Assembly (NCBI RefSeq): GCF_000002075.1
Contig: NW_004797297.1
Coordinates: 152,932 to 216,931 of the forward strand
Origin: Aplysia californica
Lineage: Eukaryota; Mollusca; Gastropoda; Aplysiida; Aplysiidae
Direction of reading: 5' to 3'
DNA length: 64,000 nucleotides
In this document: positions 12,200 through 24,900 of the stretch, piece after piece
Position numbering within the stretch: position 1 is the stretch's first letter
Layout of the letters: each line of letters begins with the position of its first letter
The notes under the pieces: generated by a model
Told to the model about the DNA's origin: nothing
The model's input: the letters and a program-made list of their open reading frames with translations, nothing else
Database searches by the model: none
Position numbers and translations under genes: made by a program

Positions 12200-13400
12200 A
12201 CGCTGATGCTTGCATCACTTCAAACAATCGACAGCTATTCCGATGACTGGATACTTGCTATACAGACGGCCCAGTATTCAAAACCGGATATGGAATACTA
12301 ATACTAATACAGTACCCAGATGGAAGTTCCAATGAGACTTCTGCAGCCTGTGGAGAACAATGCAACTACTACGATGCAGAAATGACGGCAATTGAAACAG
12401 CACTATACCATCTCCGCACAGTTTTTGGCATTCATCCAAACAAAATGCAGAGTATTGCGATTTTCACTGACTTACTATCAGTATCAGTCTTGCAAGCGAC
12501 AGAAAATGGCCATCATCTAAACCAGAACTTGACACATATACTGTTTGACTCCCATCACCTGATAACATCCTGTGGCGTCAACCTGGTGATGCAATGGATT
12601 CCAGTGGATTTCCGGACACTCAAACATACCTGGAAATGACAGAGCAGGCACACTTACCAAAAGGGGATCTAGACAGGAACAGCCCAATACTCCAACCTCA
12701 TACAACACTGCAAAACAAATCATTAACCCTATCTGTACGTCATGTTTTACTATCATACCCATACGACATGGGGAACTTTGTGCCACCTCTTTCCAAAGAG
12801 GAAATTTATCGGTTAATCCGATCCGTACTCTTTGCATAGCAGTCTGTCAAAATAATTTTTTGAGAAATACTGAGTTTCAAAGAGATCTTCGTACTAGAAG
12901 TATTCTAAAATGTGAAGAATACCATCCTGGGGTACAAAATGACCCCAGGGCGAACGGATAGGGTTAAAAGCAACAGCAAACAAGATTGGATGAACAGATG
13001 GGCCTTGGGAAAGACAGGCAGAGCAGTTTTCAAATGTATGACCACAACAAAACAAAATGACAATATCAAGAAACAGACCACGATCTTCCACCTACAAACA
13101 GAACATATATAGCTCAACTTTCACTTGAACAGAATAAAATCAGAACTTCCCCTAATGTGTCCTTTGTGGGACTAAGCTTAAATGAGACTGTGGATCATCA
13201 CCTTTTCCACTGCACAGCCCTTAATGACATCAGAGCTACCCTTCTCCCTCCGAGACCTAACATTGACAACACACCCTACGGAACATTTCAGCAACTACAG
13301 CAAGCCTCACTACATGGCATTGGACAGGAGGGCGAGAGCCCAGCTGTTGCTGGAACAGTAACAACAACAGCAACAACAATGTATAGGACTCAAGATATAT
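12200..13400 (+). mobile_element. LINE 3' fragment with RNase H domain
   Basis: Translated pieces show a type I RNase H: YTDGPVFKTGYGIL with the first catalytic Asp, YYDAEMTAIETALYHL with the Glu, and AIFTDLLSVSVLQA with the next Asp. MQWIPVDF follows, at the place of the usual QWIPGH motif. Farther on come MCPLCG and NETVDHHLFHC, the Cys/His motif closing many ORF2 proteins, then a CAA-rich end near 13,360. Several frames are needed, so the copy is dead. RNase H-bearing LINEs belong to the I and related clades. Confidence 0.75.
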
Positions 13401-14323
13401 TTGCGATTGAAGGAAATGACATGAGGTCGACTGGTTTCAGTGGTGAAATTAGCGAGAAAATGGCAACCAAAGTTTGGTAACTCCTATAGCTAAAGAGTCC
13501 TTGAAAACAGAAAAATGACATATTTTGTGCCTTTAATCAATGTTTTTAAGTAAAATTCACACATGGAAATGTGTTTTAATATGGACATAAAGTAGAAAGA
13601 GGTTGAGCCCAAAACCAAAAATTCTATAAAAATGTCCAAACGTTCGAAAAAAATGCGTTTCTCCGATTTCTGTATTTTGATGAGCACCTGATTTCACCTC
13701 GCTTCTTCACATATATTAATAATGTGTAATGTATACACCAAAAAGTTCTCTTGCCTGTGATAAGTATAAGTTGAGCTGGGGTTTTTTTTCATTATATAAC
13801 ATGCAATTATTTGAATTTTTTCATCTTGTACCTGTAATACAATGGAGATCACTTACTTAATCGAAACTGTTAATCTGAAAATAGTGGTAACCTTGAAAGA
13901 AAACAATCCCTGATTAGCCTAAATGCTCCTAATTTCTAAATCAACTACAATTTTTTGGGACACGTCTAATTGTTCGCCAACAACTCCTTAAGTGACACAG
14001 ATCACCAAGACTTGTGCGCTTTAAAATAGCTTATCACACACATCAAAAGGCTTGCTATGCAGTGACACTTGGGTTGCTTGCAAATGTACCAGTACGTCTG
14101 TTGCACGACCCTTGATGGTTTATGACTTACAGTCTCTGCTGTAAAACTAGTTCACACACACAAGAGCATGAGAATGGCACATGATGTATTTCATGACAAC
14201 GCCAATATCCAGGCCTTCTCACTTCTCTAGTTGCTAGCAAAGGACAGTACTGTAGGCTACAGTATATTGATCTACTCTTGCGTCTATTCTGTGTGACTGT
14301 TTGGCAGATTATGCAAGCTAAGA
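13401..14323. other. intergenic, nothing recognised
   Basis: AT-rich intergenic DNA without a recognisable gene, RNA or repeat family. Confidence 0.5.
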
Positions 14324-14540
14324 ATGTCGAAGAGAGAGCACTATGTTTACAGCATGCAGCTCAAATTGCAGTTTCTGAAAGAGGTAGATGAGAAAAAAAA
14401 ACTTTACGAAAATAAAATTAGCTGCAAGCTTGGCACTATCAGCTCTATATTGTCGACAGTCATCACTTGTAGAAAAAGATGTGATATACTGCAAAGAGTT
14501 GGGAATTTTTCCTGCTCTTCCTGAAGAAGGTGCAGAAAAG
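14324..14540 (+). pseudogene. pogo/Tigger-like transposase N-terminal remnant
   Basis: An open stretch of 66 codons reads MSKREHYVYSMQLKLQFLKE, then VDEKKKLYENKISCKLGTIS and ILSTVI. The pattern of a basic start, KLxxLKEVxxxKK and KxxxKLGTISSILSTVI resembles the psq/CENP-B-type helix-turn-helix at the start of pogo/Tigger transposases. Nothing recognisable of the DDE domain follows. It may be a decayed fragment from the family that mobilised the TA-flanked elements in this window. The match is by eye. Confidence 0.4.
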
Positions 14541-15299
14541 AAAATGCCATGATGAAGCTGTCTCTCTAAATTTGAAAAAATCCGCCTGCCCCTCAGATTT
14601 CAGTTTAAATTGATCTCCATTGTAGTTCATATTATTTATTTTAATGAAACCTTTACTTTTCTATTTTATTTTTTGTATTGTTTAATTTTAATTGTTAAAG
14701 TTAATGCTACCGTACTTTTAACAATCTAGAATTATTTTTTAAAAATCCTGTTCATGTGAAGCAGTAGCTAATTGTGTTTTGTCACACTATCACTATAATC
14801 AGTTGTTTTATCAGTATAACAATGTATGTCTCATATGTAGCTTTTTTGCTACTTTTGGACTTAATGCACAAATTAATAATATTGTCAGTAGCATCCTTGT
14901 TGAGCTTAGTAGACATTTCTCCAGTGTAAAATGCCAGTTTGTAGAAGGAAGAAGTTTTATTGTTGACATATAATTGTAACGTTGCAAAGTGGCATAGATC
15001 TTGTGACATCCTGTGCGCTTCCGGTGGGTTACCCAAATTATGCCATAATTAAAAGTCAGTAAATGAGTATGAAATAGACAGAAGAAAAAAATGGAAAAAG
15101 GAGCTGTGGGCAGTCTCGTATCATTGTGAATTAAGCTCCAAGTTGTTTTTCGGTTTACCACATAGCTTTTCAAGCCTTTGAGTCTTTCAGTTTTTATTAT
15201 GCCATATTTTCATTTAAAAAACATGGTTCATGATATTAAACACAAGAGGTAATTAGTAAACCAAAAGCTCAGTTTTGTTCATTTTTTTTACCATTTCTC
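14541..15299. other. intergenic, nothing recognised
   Basis: AT-rich DNA with no exon, RNA gene or repeat family that I can name. Confidence 0.5.
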
Positions 15300-15833
15300 T
15301 CACACTCATAGAGGTTACGGTGTTTTCCTCTCATTCAGTAGGGCCCGGGTTAGAATCCGGATAGGGAAGGAAAATTTTCTCCACCGACATTCTTTCCTGC
15401 TCTCTAACATTGTTCTGTTGTCTGCTTTCATCCACACTATCTGCCCCCACCCCACCCCCCCTCACCTCCTTTGCCCCCTCCTCTGGGTTCTTGACTCTTT
15501 CTGCAACCTTTCAACTGCTACTTCTTGGCTCCTAACTGTTGTCTTTCACTACTTTCAGCCACACCCCTGGCCTTAAGGTAGGTAAGATCTAACACCTAGC
15601 CTTCTTCTTGGATAAGAGCAAAAAATCTTGGAGGGCTCGTGTGCAAGTTGTGCATGTTAAAGATCCCTTGGTGGTCCAAAATCAATGAGATTAAGAGTAG
15701 GCTTCGGCTACTACTCAGGCAAAATTCATAATTTCCTCCTACCAACTGAAAATGTTTAATGTGTCCCTGCGCGCTCATACTCATACAAATCATGACCTTT
15801 TGCAGTTGCGAGCGCCGTAAAACACCCCCCCCC
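15300..15833 (+). mobile_element. tRNA-headed SINE, copy 2
   Basis: The head reads ATAGAGGTTACGGTGTTTTC and GGGCCCGGGTTAGAATCCGG, a decayed A box and B box. The body TTTCCTGCTCTCTAACATTG and CTTTTGCAGTTGCGAGCGCC tail match the better copy at 49,231. Confidence 0.75.
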
Positions 15834-16324
15834 CCAAAAAAAAACACTCCTAGAGTCACTGGGGCTGAAGCTGTCATTACAATTACAAGGCAAAGCTGTC
15901 TTTTTCATGCACATTCCTCCTTAATTAAACCATTGGTCCTGGTTTGGTGTGGTCCGAGTTGAAACTAATGAATGACTAGTCGGCTACCTGGAGCCCTGTT
16001 CTCCCCTGCAGCTCAAAAGACATGGTACTTGATGTCATGTATGATTCCAGTTTTCAACGATTCCAGTTTTCAACGAGCGTCAGTGTCACACAAGAGGCCT
16101 GTTCATTGCCAGTCCACAATTCGTTGGCATTTGAATAGCTGTAAAACTGAGGGAGTCGATTAATAAGGTTGGCCTATATGTCCTACATAATTAATTTATA
16201 TTTGAAGGTCTGGCTGCTGGTGAGAGTAGGCTTGTCACTCATGTTCAACAGGTTGAGTGATTCAGTATAATTCACTGAGGACAATTATCGCTAGCATGCA
16301 ATTTTCTAAAATCATCGACAAAGA
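15834..16324. other. intergenic, nothing recognised
   Basis: No feature beyond a tandemly repeated TTTTCAACGATTCCAG-like word near 16,045-16,075. Confidence 0.4.
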
Positions 16325-16457
16325 GCAATTTGCGACCTCAGTGATTTCTTGTCATATCTCCATTTTTTTAAACAGAGAAAATGTGACTTTTTCAGCTCAC
16401 TCATGGTTATGAACTAAAAACAGAGATACGACAAGAAAGCACAGAGGTCGCGAATTG
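16325..16457. repeat. inverted repeat, ~35-bp arms
   Basis: The left arm CAATTTGCGACCTCAGTG... (about 16,326-16,360) is matched by the reverse complement of the segment ending AGGTCGCGAATTG (about 16,423-16,457), with about five mismatches in 35 bases. The loop is about 60 bases. It may be a small MITE or the hairpin core of a larger element. Confidence 0.65.
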
Positions 16458-18548
16458 TAAATGAGTGATTCTACATTCAGAATTTTTTTGTTGTGAATCT
16501 ATCAGATGGTGCTCAATTTTATTTTGAGATATTAAATCGACAGAAATAGACCCTGAACTTCCTTTTTATCGAAAACGAGATTATATGAAATTTAGAAAGA
16601 TAAACCATTTTTACATCATATTTCAAGGAATTTGCTCAAAAACGATTTAAAAAATTTTTGCGCACATATCGTCACCAAATTCCAAGATAAACAGGGGGAA
16701 TCTTTACTCAGTCGGATGAACACTTTCTTTTCACGGGAACCCCCACATTTTATTATAATATACCAAAAGAAAGAGAATTTTATTGCTGCTTTGGGACACC
16801 CAGTGTGCATGAATACATCACAAATAGTTACAAGAGTTACGCATCTTCCTAGTTTCACTTCTGAAAAGGTTTTTTATGAGTGCCGTTTAAAATTCTTCTG
16901 TTCCATTTTCTGCCATTCAAACCAAATGCCAACTGTTTCTAATTGAATTTAAGTTCTTCGTTCTGCTCAGCAGGCTATTTTTTCGAGTTTACAGTGAGTA
17001 AACTGCAAGTTTTCTGTTTTCAAGTGATTATTGTTTACTTAATTTTAATTTGCTTCCAAAGTAAACAAAACTTTTAAAAACCTGTTTTCTCAAAATGTCA
17101 CCTTCGGACCCCTATGCACTTTAAAATGACATAGCTTTTCACAGAATGCTCCACTTGAACTCAAATAAAGTGCAAAAAGCTTGGGAAAGATGTGTCTTTC
17201 AAAACATGCACACAAAAAAGAGTCAATTTTGAAAATTTGCACCATGTGAAGGGTTTTCTCAGAGCCACACACATATTTAATGATGTCGGTTAGTCGAGAA
17301 AATAAGTAGAACCCTTTCACCCTTTCGTTTTCTACTGGTCGGGGTTTTTTTTTGCCAGTACACAAAGCAGAAACTTCAGAAGCCAGACATAAAAAAAAAA
17401 ATTTCACAGCTGATGTATCACAATATAAGTCTTCTAAAAACTAAATCCTCTTGATTATAGTCTAGCATGCACATAGCGAACAGATCGCCAGGCACCTAAT
17501 TTGTTCTTTCATTTGTTTATTCTTTGAAACTGTACAGTTAAATTTGTACATAACGAAAAGATGTCCACAAGCTAAATTGTATATATATATGAATAAAAAC
17601 ATTAGCTCATCGAACTTCTCGCTCTTAATTTAGTAATATCATCAGACCCCATACAACGAGATTTAGTGCACCCCTTGACTTATATGTAGCTTTTTCAGTT
17701 TGTTTTGATTCAGAAAGAGGAATTCAGTGGATATGAAGAGAATTTTACTTTAGCAGTTAATTTTCTAGATGATGCACTACTACTAGTTTCAACACCACTA
17801 GTTTCATATCAAGATGATTTCATAGATATGGAGGTACATACTCGGGATCAGCATCATTATTACTGAAGGAGTCGGCATCATAAAATTTTAAAATATTTCA
17901 AACATGTTATTTAAAGTGAATCTAGCAGCTTAATAAATTATAACTATGAACATTTTATGTTAAGGAGTTCTGTTTTCCTTTTTCGTAACAAATATTAAAG
18001 AGAAAATGAAAGCATTATAATAATAAATGATTTTGTGAAAATCGTCTACTTAGACCCAGTTCAAGAGAATATACAGACCTGTGCCCTCAGTGAGTTAAAG
18101 GCCAAGTCGAGACATAGCAAACCCATTGCCTCAGGCTCATATTGAAACAAATGATTTCCAAGTTCTGTAATTATCAGAAGAGTCACTATACTATTCAAAA
18201 CACAACCAACACATTATGATAAATTCAAGATGAACCCAGGGTATGGTCAAACTGTCATATCATTTTAATACAAAAAAACCTTCGTGTTGGCTACAGCATG
18301 GGGGAATCGGTCACAGACATTGCTTGAGCCACGGCAGGACAAACAGTGAAGACAAAACCTCTTCCTGATCCAAAGCTCCATTTTCACTATGCTATTTGCC
18401 AGAGACATTCATGCTTCTACAGTTGCAGACATAATAAATAGTTACCTTGATAGTAAGTCATTCTGTCAATACCAGTACTCCAAGAAATTTGTCTTCACGG
18501 ATATTCCAAAATTGATCAAAAGGCAGTAGGACACTGTATTTTATATCT
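16458..18548. other. intergenic region between convergent DDO and CYC1
   Basis: AT-rich; no coding exon or repeat family recognised. The right edge may include alternative 3' ends of CYC1. Confidence 0.45.
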
Positions 18549-18554
18549 TTTATT
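18549..18554 (-). terminator. candidate CYC1 polyadenylation signal
   Basis: AATAAA on the minus strand, about 410 bases after the CYC1 stop codon. The distance suits a normal 3' UTR, but cDNA is needed to prove use. Confidence 0.4.
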
Positions 18555-18965
18555 TACCTATGCAATACAATTCACAGTTTGCCACAGTGAAAGTAATAGT
18601 TACCTTCCAGTCAAAACACAAATGGCAAATTTACACATATACACTAGATCATCCTAAAACAGAGACATTAAAAGGAATAAAACATGTCATATGGCTAATG
18701 TAAAATAATTTCCACAGGAAAAGACATTTCCATGATAACTAAAGCTGAATGCAACAGAAATATTTAAAACTCACTGAGAACAAAAGACAATGTTGACAGC
18801 CTGAGAAGAAAGTAGATAATCTCTGAAGTACTAAAGTCCAGATTCCTTTGTGTTTTTTAAGTTTGCATTATTTCACAGTCGAAAATCTGCCCCGTAAAAT
18901 TCTTCCCTTTTTCCTTTCACGTACCACGACCCTGACCCCAGCCTAGGTTAGTTGCTGCTCTGTCA

Positions 18966-21900
18966 TCACTTGTAACTGGGAGGCTTGAAAGCCAGTTTTC
19001 TGGACTTGAGTACACTCCACTTGTGTCTCTTCATGTAGTATGTCACGCCAATCAAGAAACTCAGAATGATCAATGCCTGAAATATTGAAAAAATGTCATT
19101 ATATTCCAGTATACTTACTAACAAAGAGAACGCATGCATAACTTATGATAAAAATATAGCAAATTCTCAACCCATACAGACATCAAGCAGGTGCACAGGC
19201 AGAAATCATCTCACAACACTGAAATATAACAAATTATAAATTAAAGGACAAAGAAGTAAAAAATCAGTATTGATCTTCCGTCAGCAGCAATAAACGTTGC
19301 ATCACTTTTTCTCCCTGTCTCGACTCATTCACTCACTAGTTAACATGGTAATAGTACAGACAAACGCTGAGTATGATACAGAAAAATGAAATAGAGTGGA
19401 TACTAATTATCACAAAACTATATATTAGTCACTTATTTGGGGGATGGAGGAATGTTCCTTTTAAAATATGTTCAGATAAAATGCCATACTGCTAATGCTC
19501 AAACATAAAATGCATTTCTAATAGACCTTGGGGTACAAAGCACAGGCTTGAGGGCGAGGGATGAAGTGAGGATTGACAGCAGTTGGAAGAAGGAAAGGAG
19601 AGAAGGGAAGAAAACTTTCAGCAACAGATTAACATGACTGTATAACAGAACATTACATAATGGTCATATCTTTTTTTTAAAGCTTTCTTTTCTTTCTTGC
19701 AAACAGCAAAGAAAAGAAAAAAAGACCCCAAAAAATTATTTAAAAATCAGAGCAACGCTTGTCCACTTCTATGTATTCGACTTTCCCATTGAAATAAGTG
19801 TACTTTCACTTTCATAAAGCAGAAGGCCTGAGATAAACTATGTATTCAAAATGTTGGGTGGATAAGACTTTCCCTGAAATTAAGCTGAAAGAAAAAAAAT
19901 GTTGAACTCCAAATAGGACAGTATCTAAATCACATAAAATGTTCATCTAGAAAGCTGAACATACCCTGAATCCATACAGTTTGCGAACATCATGCTCAGG
20001 TTCTCCGGCCCATTTCAGGAAAGTGGCAACATCTTTCGCCAGCTGACTCTGTGTGGCAGGGGTGCCTGGAGACACAAAGGGAAATTAATACTTCATGTCA
20101 CAGTTCCAAGCTTAACAAACTCGGTACCCGGCACATTATGGCTCAACATCCAAAGAAACCCAGGTGCTTTCGCACCTAATAAAAATATAATTCTGACATT
20201 ACTCACCATCCAACAATGAAACGTAGCATGCAAAAAGACAATACAACATACTGCACAATGCAAAAGAAATTTTAAAGATATCTTGAATAGCTATTTTTTT
20301 CAATAACTCTTTGCAAATGTGTTAAAATTTTGACAATTTTCTTTAAAAATGAAACTACTACTAGACCTACAGACTTCCACTAGCCTCTACAAAACTTGGG
20401 TCAGCATCGCAATCATCTTCTTTTTTAACACTAGAAAAGTCAAGATCCAACTCTGCCCCAACGATATGTATATATATTTGCAATATTCATGTCAAAATGC
20501 GTTTCAGATCATCAGGAGAAAAAAAAAGGAAACTTTATTAGGTTATTAGGGGATGTAACAGAAACAAAGCTGACAAGACCCGGGTAGAACAAGCCATTAC
20601 GAAGGCTTTATGCATGCTCAGAAGGGATGAGCCTGGTGTGCTCGTGTAACCAGATACTCTGCATAATGATGGGTGGGGGTTTTTTTCCATCGTGCCCGAA
20701 GGTGATTCGAATTGCAGTCAATTGTGAGGAAGAGAATTTGTTTTTTTTTAGACAAGATGTTTGACAAATACAAACAGGTATATTAGAAAACAGTTAAACA
20801 TAGTCATTCAGTCACGGGAATGGCATATGGTACGAGTTACCCAAGACTTTGTGTTTTGTACGTTTATGTCATAAATAAATATAAATCTCTGCTTGACTGT
20901 ATTTATGTTGCAATTTACTTTTAACACATTACACCCTAACTCGCCCGCGAATTCCCTTACGTGCTCTACCCTGACTCGCCCGGAACCGTCCGCACCGACC
21001 CAGCGTCTTTAGAAACGAAGTCTCGCCTTGACGAGACTCTGGGGCCGAGATTTTGATTTGCATAGTTATAGAAAAAGGTTTCTTCTTCCGTTTGATAACG
21101 AAACGAAATTTTTCGGGCCAGTAGTTTTAGTATTAGAGCTGATCGAAGTGCGATCGCGTTACCGACACTTTGAAAGTGTCTCGACTTGTTGAAAGGCGAC
21201 ACAATTGAGTTCGAGAACGGAAATAACGATGGATTTGAGCAAAAACAAACACATGACAAATCAGATGACTAAGATTTTAATGAAAATGTTGTAGCAAGAG
21301 TTTGGGGCGATTCAGATTGATCAGCGGAAAAAATCTAGAATTTAGATCTAGGGCCCAACCGCGAGGCTGAGAGTGAGAGTGACGGATTGGACACCCCGAC
21401 TGAACTAAAGTTAGAACATTTCCAACAGTTTGCTCTTACATAAAGTGATATTTTTCTGAAACTACATTCAGTTTTCTTTTTAACAGGATTTTTGGAATTT
21501 CTTTAGTATTTTTAAAATGTGTTTTTTAAATGCTTGTATTCATGGGAGGTGGGTTCCTTTCCCTTGCTTAGGATCTAACAATGGACTTCCCGTCCAGGCC
21601 CTTAGGGTGTAATGTGTTAAACTGTCCAGTAACCTTTAATGAAACCGACAACCTTGTCTCTTTGTTTATCAAGACAAGATACTGTAACTTTCTTACCATC
21701 AGAGTACTCAATGATCTCATTGTACAAAGCCTGTGCCATGCCAATAGCTCCTCCAGGGAAGTAGGCGTTAAAGTGCTGGCCTTCCATCAACTTCACTCCA
21801 GCCGGTGGGTCAGAGTAGCCAGTCAGCAACGAAAATATGTAATCCTTGCAAAAAAATGGAAAGGAACAGAATTCAGTTAGCATTAGCATTCACTGGGCTC

Positions 21901-24900
21901 CAAGAGTACAAAGGTATTATTTATTTTGCTTCCATCCAAAAGAGTAGAAAACTAAGGCAGAGTACCCCTCACAAAACAAAACAAATACAAAAGAAAAGAA
22001 GAAAGTTAAATGCTAAAAAAAAATGTTACAAATAGTTCTGGAAAACATTCCAAACTTACAAGTAAGCATTAGCTTTGTGCTGGTTTCTCAATGTAAAGAA
22101 ATTAAAAAGAGTTAACAAGAAAAGGCAGCCACGGGAATACATGTCTGTAGTACTTCTAACATGAAAAAGACCACCGGCACTTTTAAAGTCCAAAGTGTGA
22201 CTTTATTCCACAGATTCCTTTTCATTTTCAATTCTAGAGGTATCTCCTATGTATAAACCCCCCCCACCACAGTATTTAATCAGAATTCTTATTACAGCAG
22301 AAACTGTCTAGGATGGCCATCCATGGTCAAGGAGAATATGGCTGTCTTGCAAAGTCTCATTATAAAGTAAAAATACAGATAAGAGGAAATAGGAAGTATT
22401 AGGCATCTTGTTTGTTCGGAATTAATTATGGACAGGAAAGGGAGACAAAAGCAGACGACACAACACGATTACAAGAGAGCAGAAAAGGTGAAACTTGAAA
22501 ATACTTTTAGAGAAGAAAATTTTTTGCCACTGCCAGATTTAAAACCTGGGAGTATTGAATGAGAAGCGAACATGGTACCTCTAGACCATGAGAGCTCCCC
22601 TCAAGAACTTTAAGACAGAAAAAAAAAAACTACAACAAAAGAACAAAAATTTTTCCCTTCTCTTTCTCATCCTTTCAAGAATGTACATTTAAGAATTTCA
22701 GATACATACCTCTCCTCCATGGCGGGCCAGCACAATGTAGCTAAGATCAGGAGGCAGAGCCCCGTTGTTGGCAGCTCTTGCTTGCTCGTCATTTTTGTAT
22801 GGGTCAGGGAAGTGGTCAGAAAGTTTGCCTGGTCTCTCAAACATTTCACCAGCATCATTGGGTCCATCTTCCACTAAAGCCTGTTGATAAGAATCACACA
22901 AGTTCACAGCTTCAACATAGAAATAAGGGGGGAGGAGACATTTTTTTAAAGTCTGAATTGGGTTCAAGAAAAAAAAAAAAAATCCCATTTAGCCCCAATA
23001 TCCGAACCTCAAAGAAAAACACTTACTTTATAATATAAGGTACAAACTCATTGGACTAGCCCAGAAACAACAGTACATGGACACAATGTTCACAGTATGG
23101 AGAGCAGCATTATTTATCCCTAAAGAAGTGACTGCAAAATATTTTGAATGTAAACTTTTTTGGGGTATTTCTTTCCAATTCTAAGGAAATTTCTCATGTC
23201 TACTGTGCGACAGATCCATGTAAAACAGTAGTAATAATATCTATATTCTAATACCTTGCTGGAATGAAAACAAGCATAGATCTACAGGTCTTTCATTTAT
23301 CATTGTAATTGAGTTATTTGCAAATTTTGTCTGGGGCAGGTCAATTAATGACACCACCATGTAAAGGTCAAAGAAAGCTTTCTTTTATGTCATCTATAAT
23401 CAAATCCTCTAACAATCCTGCCTCTGCACCACGATTTGCTATGTTAAACCAGGCCTACAATTCTTTTATACATGAACGAGAGTATGAATGTTATCATGAC
23501 GTGAAATGGAATTTCCCAGTCCGCACCGGCTTCTCTTGAATTCATACTGGCGATGGGAGACTCATAGAAGGCCACTATTTAGAAATGACGTTAAGTCTGA
23601 ATCAGATTTACACAGCTTTCCAATGCACATGTAATATGAGCTATACAAGAAAATAATGGTCTACTCATGTTTTAAACCTCGTAAGGTTTCAAAATCTCAT
23701 TTAATTAACCCGGTGCGTAAAAACCCTTCTCAACTTAAAAAAGTGGTAACCCAAGAGTTTTGAGTCAAATTAAACATAACACTCCTGATTGCTAAAAAGT
23801 TTGAAGACTCCACGACATCATATTTATTCTAAATTGAAGTTCAAAGAGGTAACACAACCCCCCCCCCCTGTTAATTGGTCCGCACCCTCCATGCAGTACA
23901 GCACATGCGCGGGATCCCGTTTGTGACACCCGGCAATGACCAGGATCGGCTTTACTACAATAATAACAAATAAAGAAGGGAAGCAAAGAGGGAAAAACAA
24001 CTTTAACTGCTCACCTCCTCTGCCTCAGCCTTTGCTTCATCCTCAGTCATAATCACATTGACCAGGTTACGGTAGCATAAATATTTCATACTGTGACAGG
24101 CAGCACAAACTTGCTTGTAAACTTCATAGCCTCGGCGCACACTGGAGAAAACAAGACGATAAGGTATAATAGAAAACAGTTCAAAGATTCAATGGTTGCA
24201 GTCATATCATTATTCAGGCAAGTTTTCACCCAGCAGATTTCTAGAAGAAGAATATTTACAGAGAACAGAAATAATTTTTGACTCAATGTTATTTTGTTCT
24301 GGTTTTACCGATGTTAAAATAAATACAATTTTAGGATGCAAAAATTTCTCCCCCCCTATCCCTCCAACCATACCATTTCTGCTGTTTTTGTGATTTCTGT
24401 CATAAAAATTAAATACAAATACACAAACATATATAACAAAACAAAGAATACTGAATTGGTAGGTTTAATTTTGCCAGCAACAGTCTAGTGAATTGCCACC
24501 GATGTCTTCCTATCAGTGGACTTTTAAACAAAATCAAGAAATAGCACAAAAGGAACCCCTGCTCTAAAAATATGAAGGATTTCAAGGGGAATCGTTCTAT
24601 TACAGTTAAACTGCTCTAAGTGATCCAAGGGATGTTATTCTAGTAATCGCGCTATGCCATTACCACATATGTGTCAGCTATTATTAGAAATAACAGGAAA
24701 ATTTACCCTTCACACAGTTTCAGTCAGTCCAATCAACTGACACAAGTACAGAGTGCCTTGTGATTTTTCTAGATTATAATGGCATCATCTGAGAGGACAA
24801 CCTGTCTAAGATGACCACTATCTCCAACAATGGGTGGTCATCTTCACCATGTTTGGCTGTATGATTTCAAGACAAAATCATCAAGATAACATAAATAACA

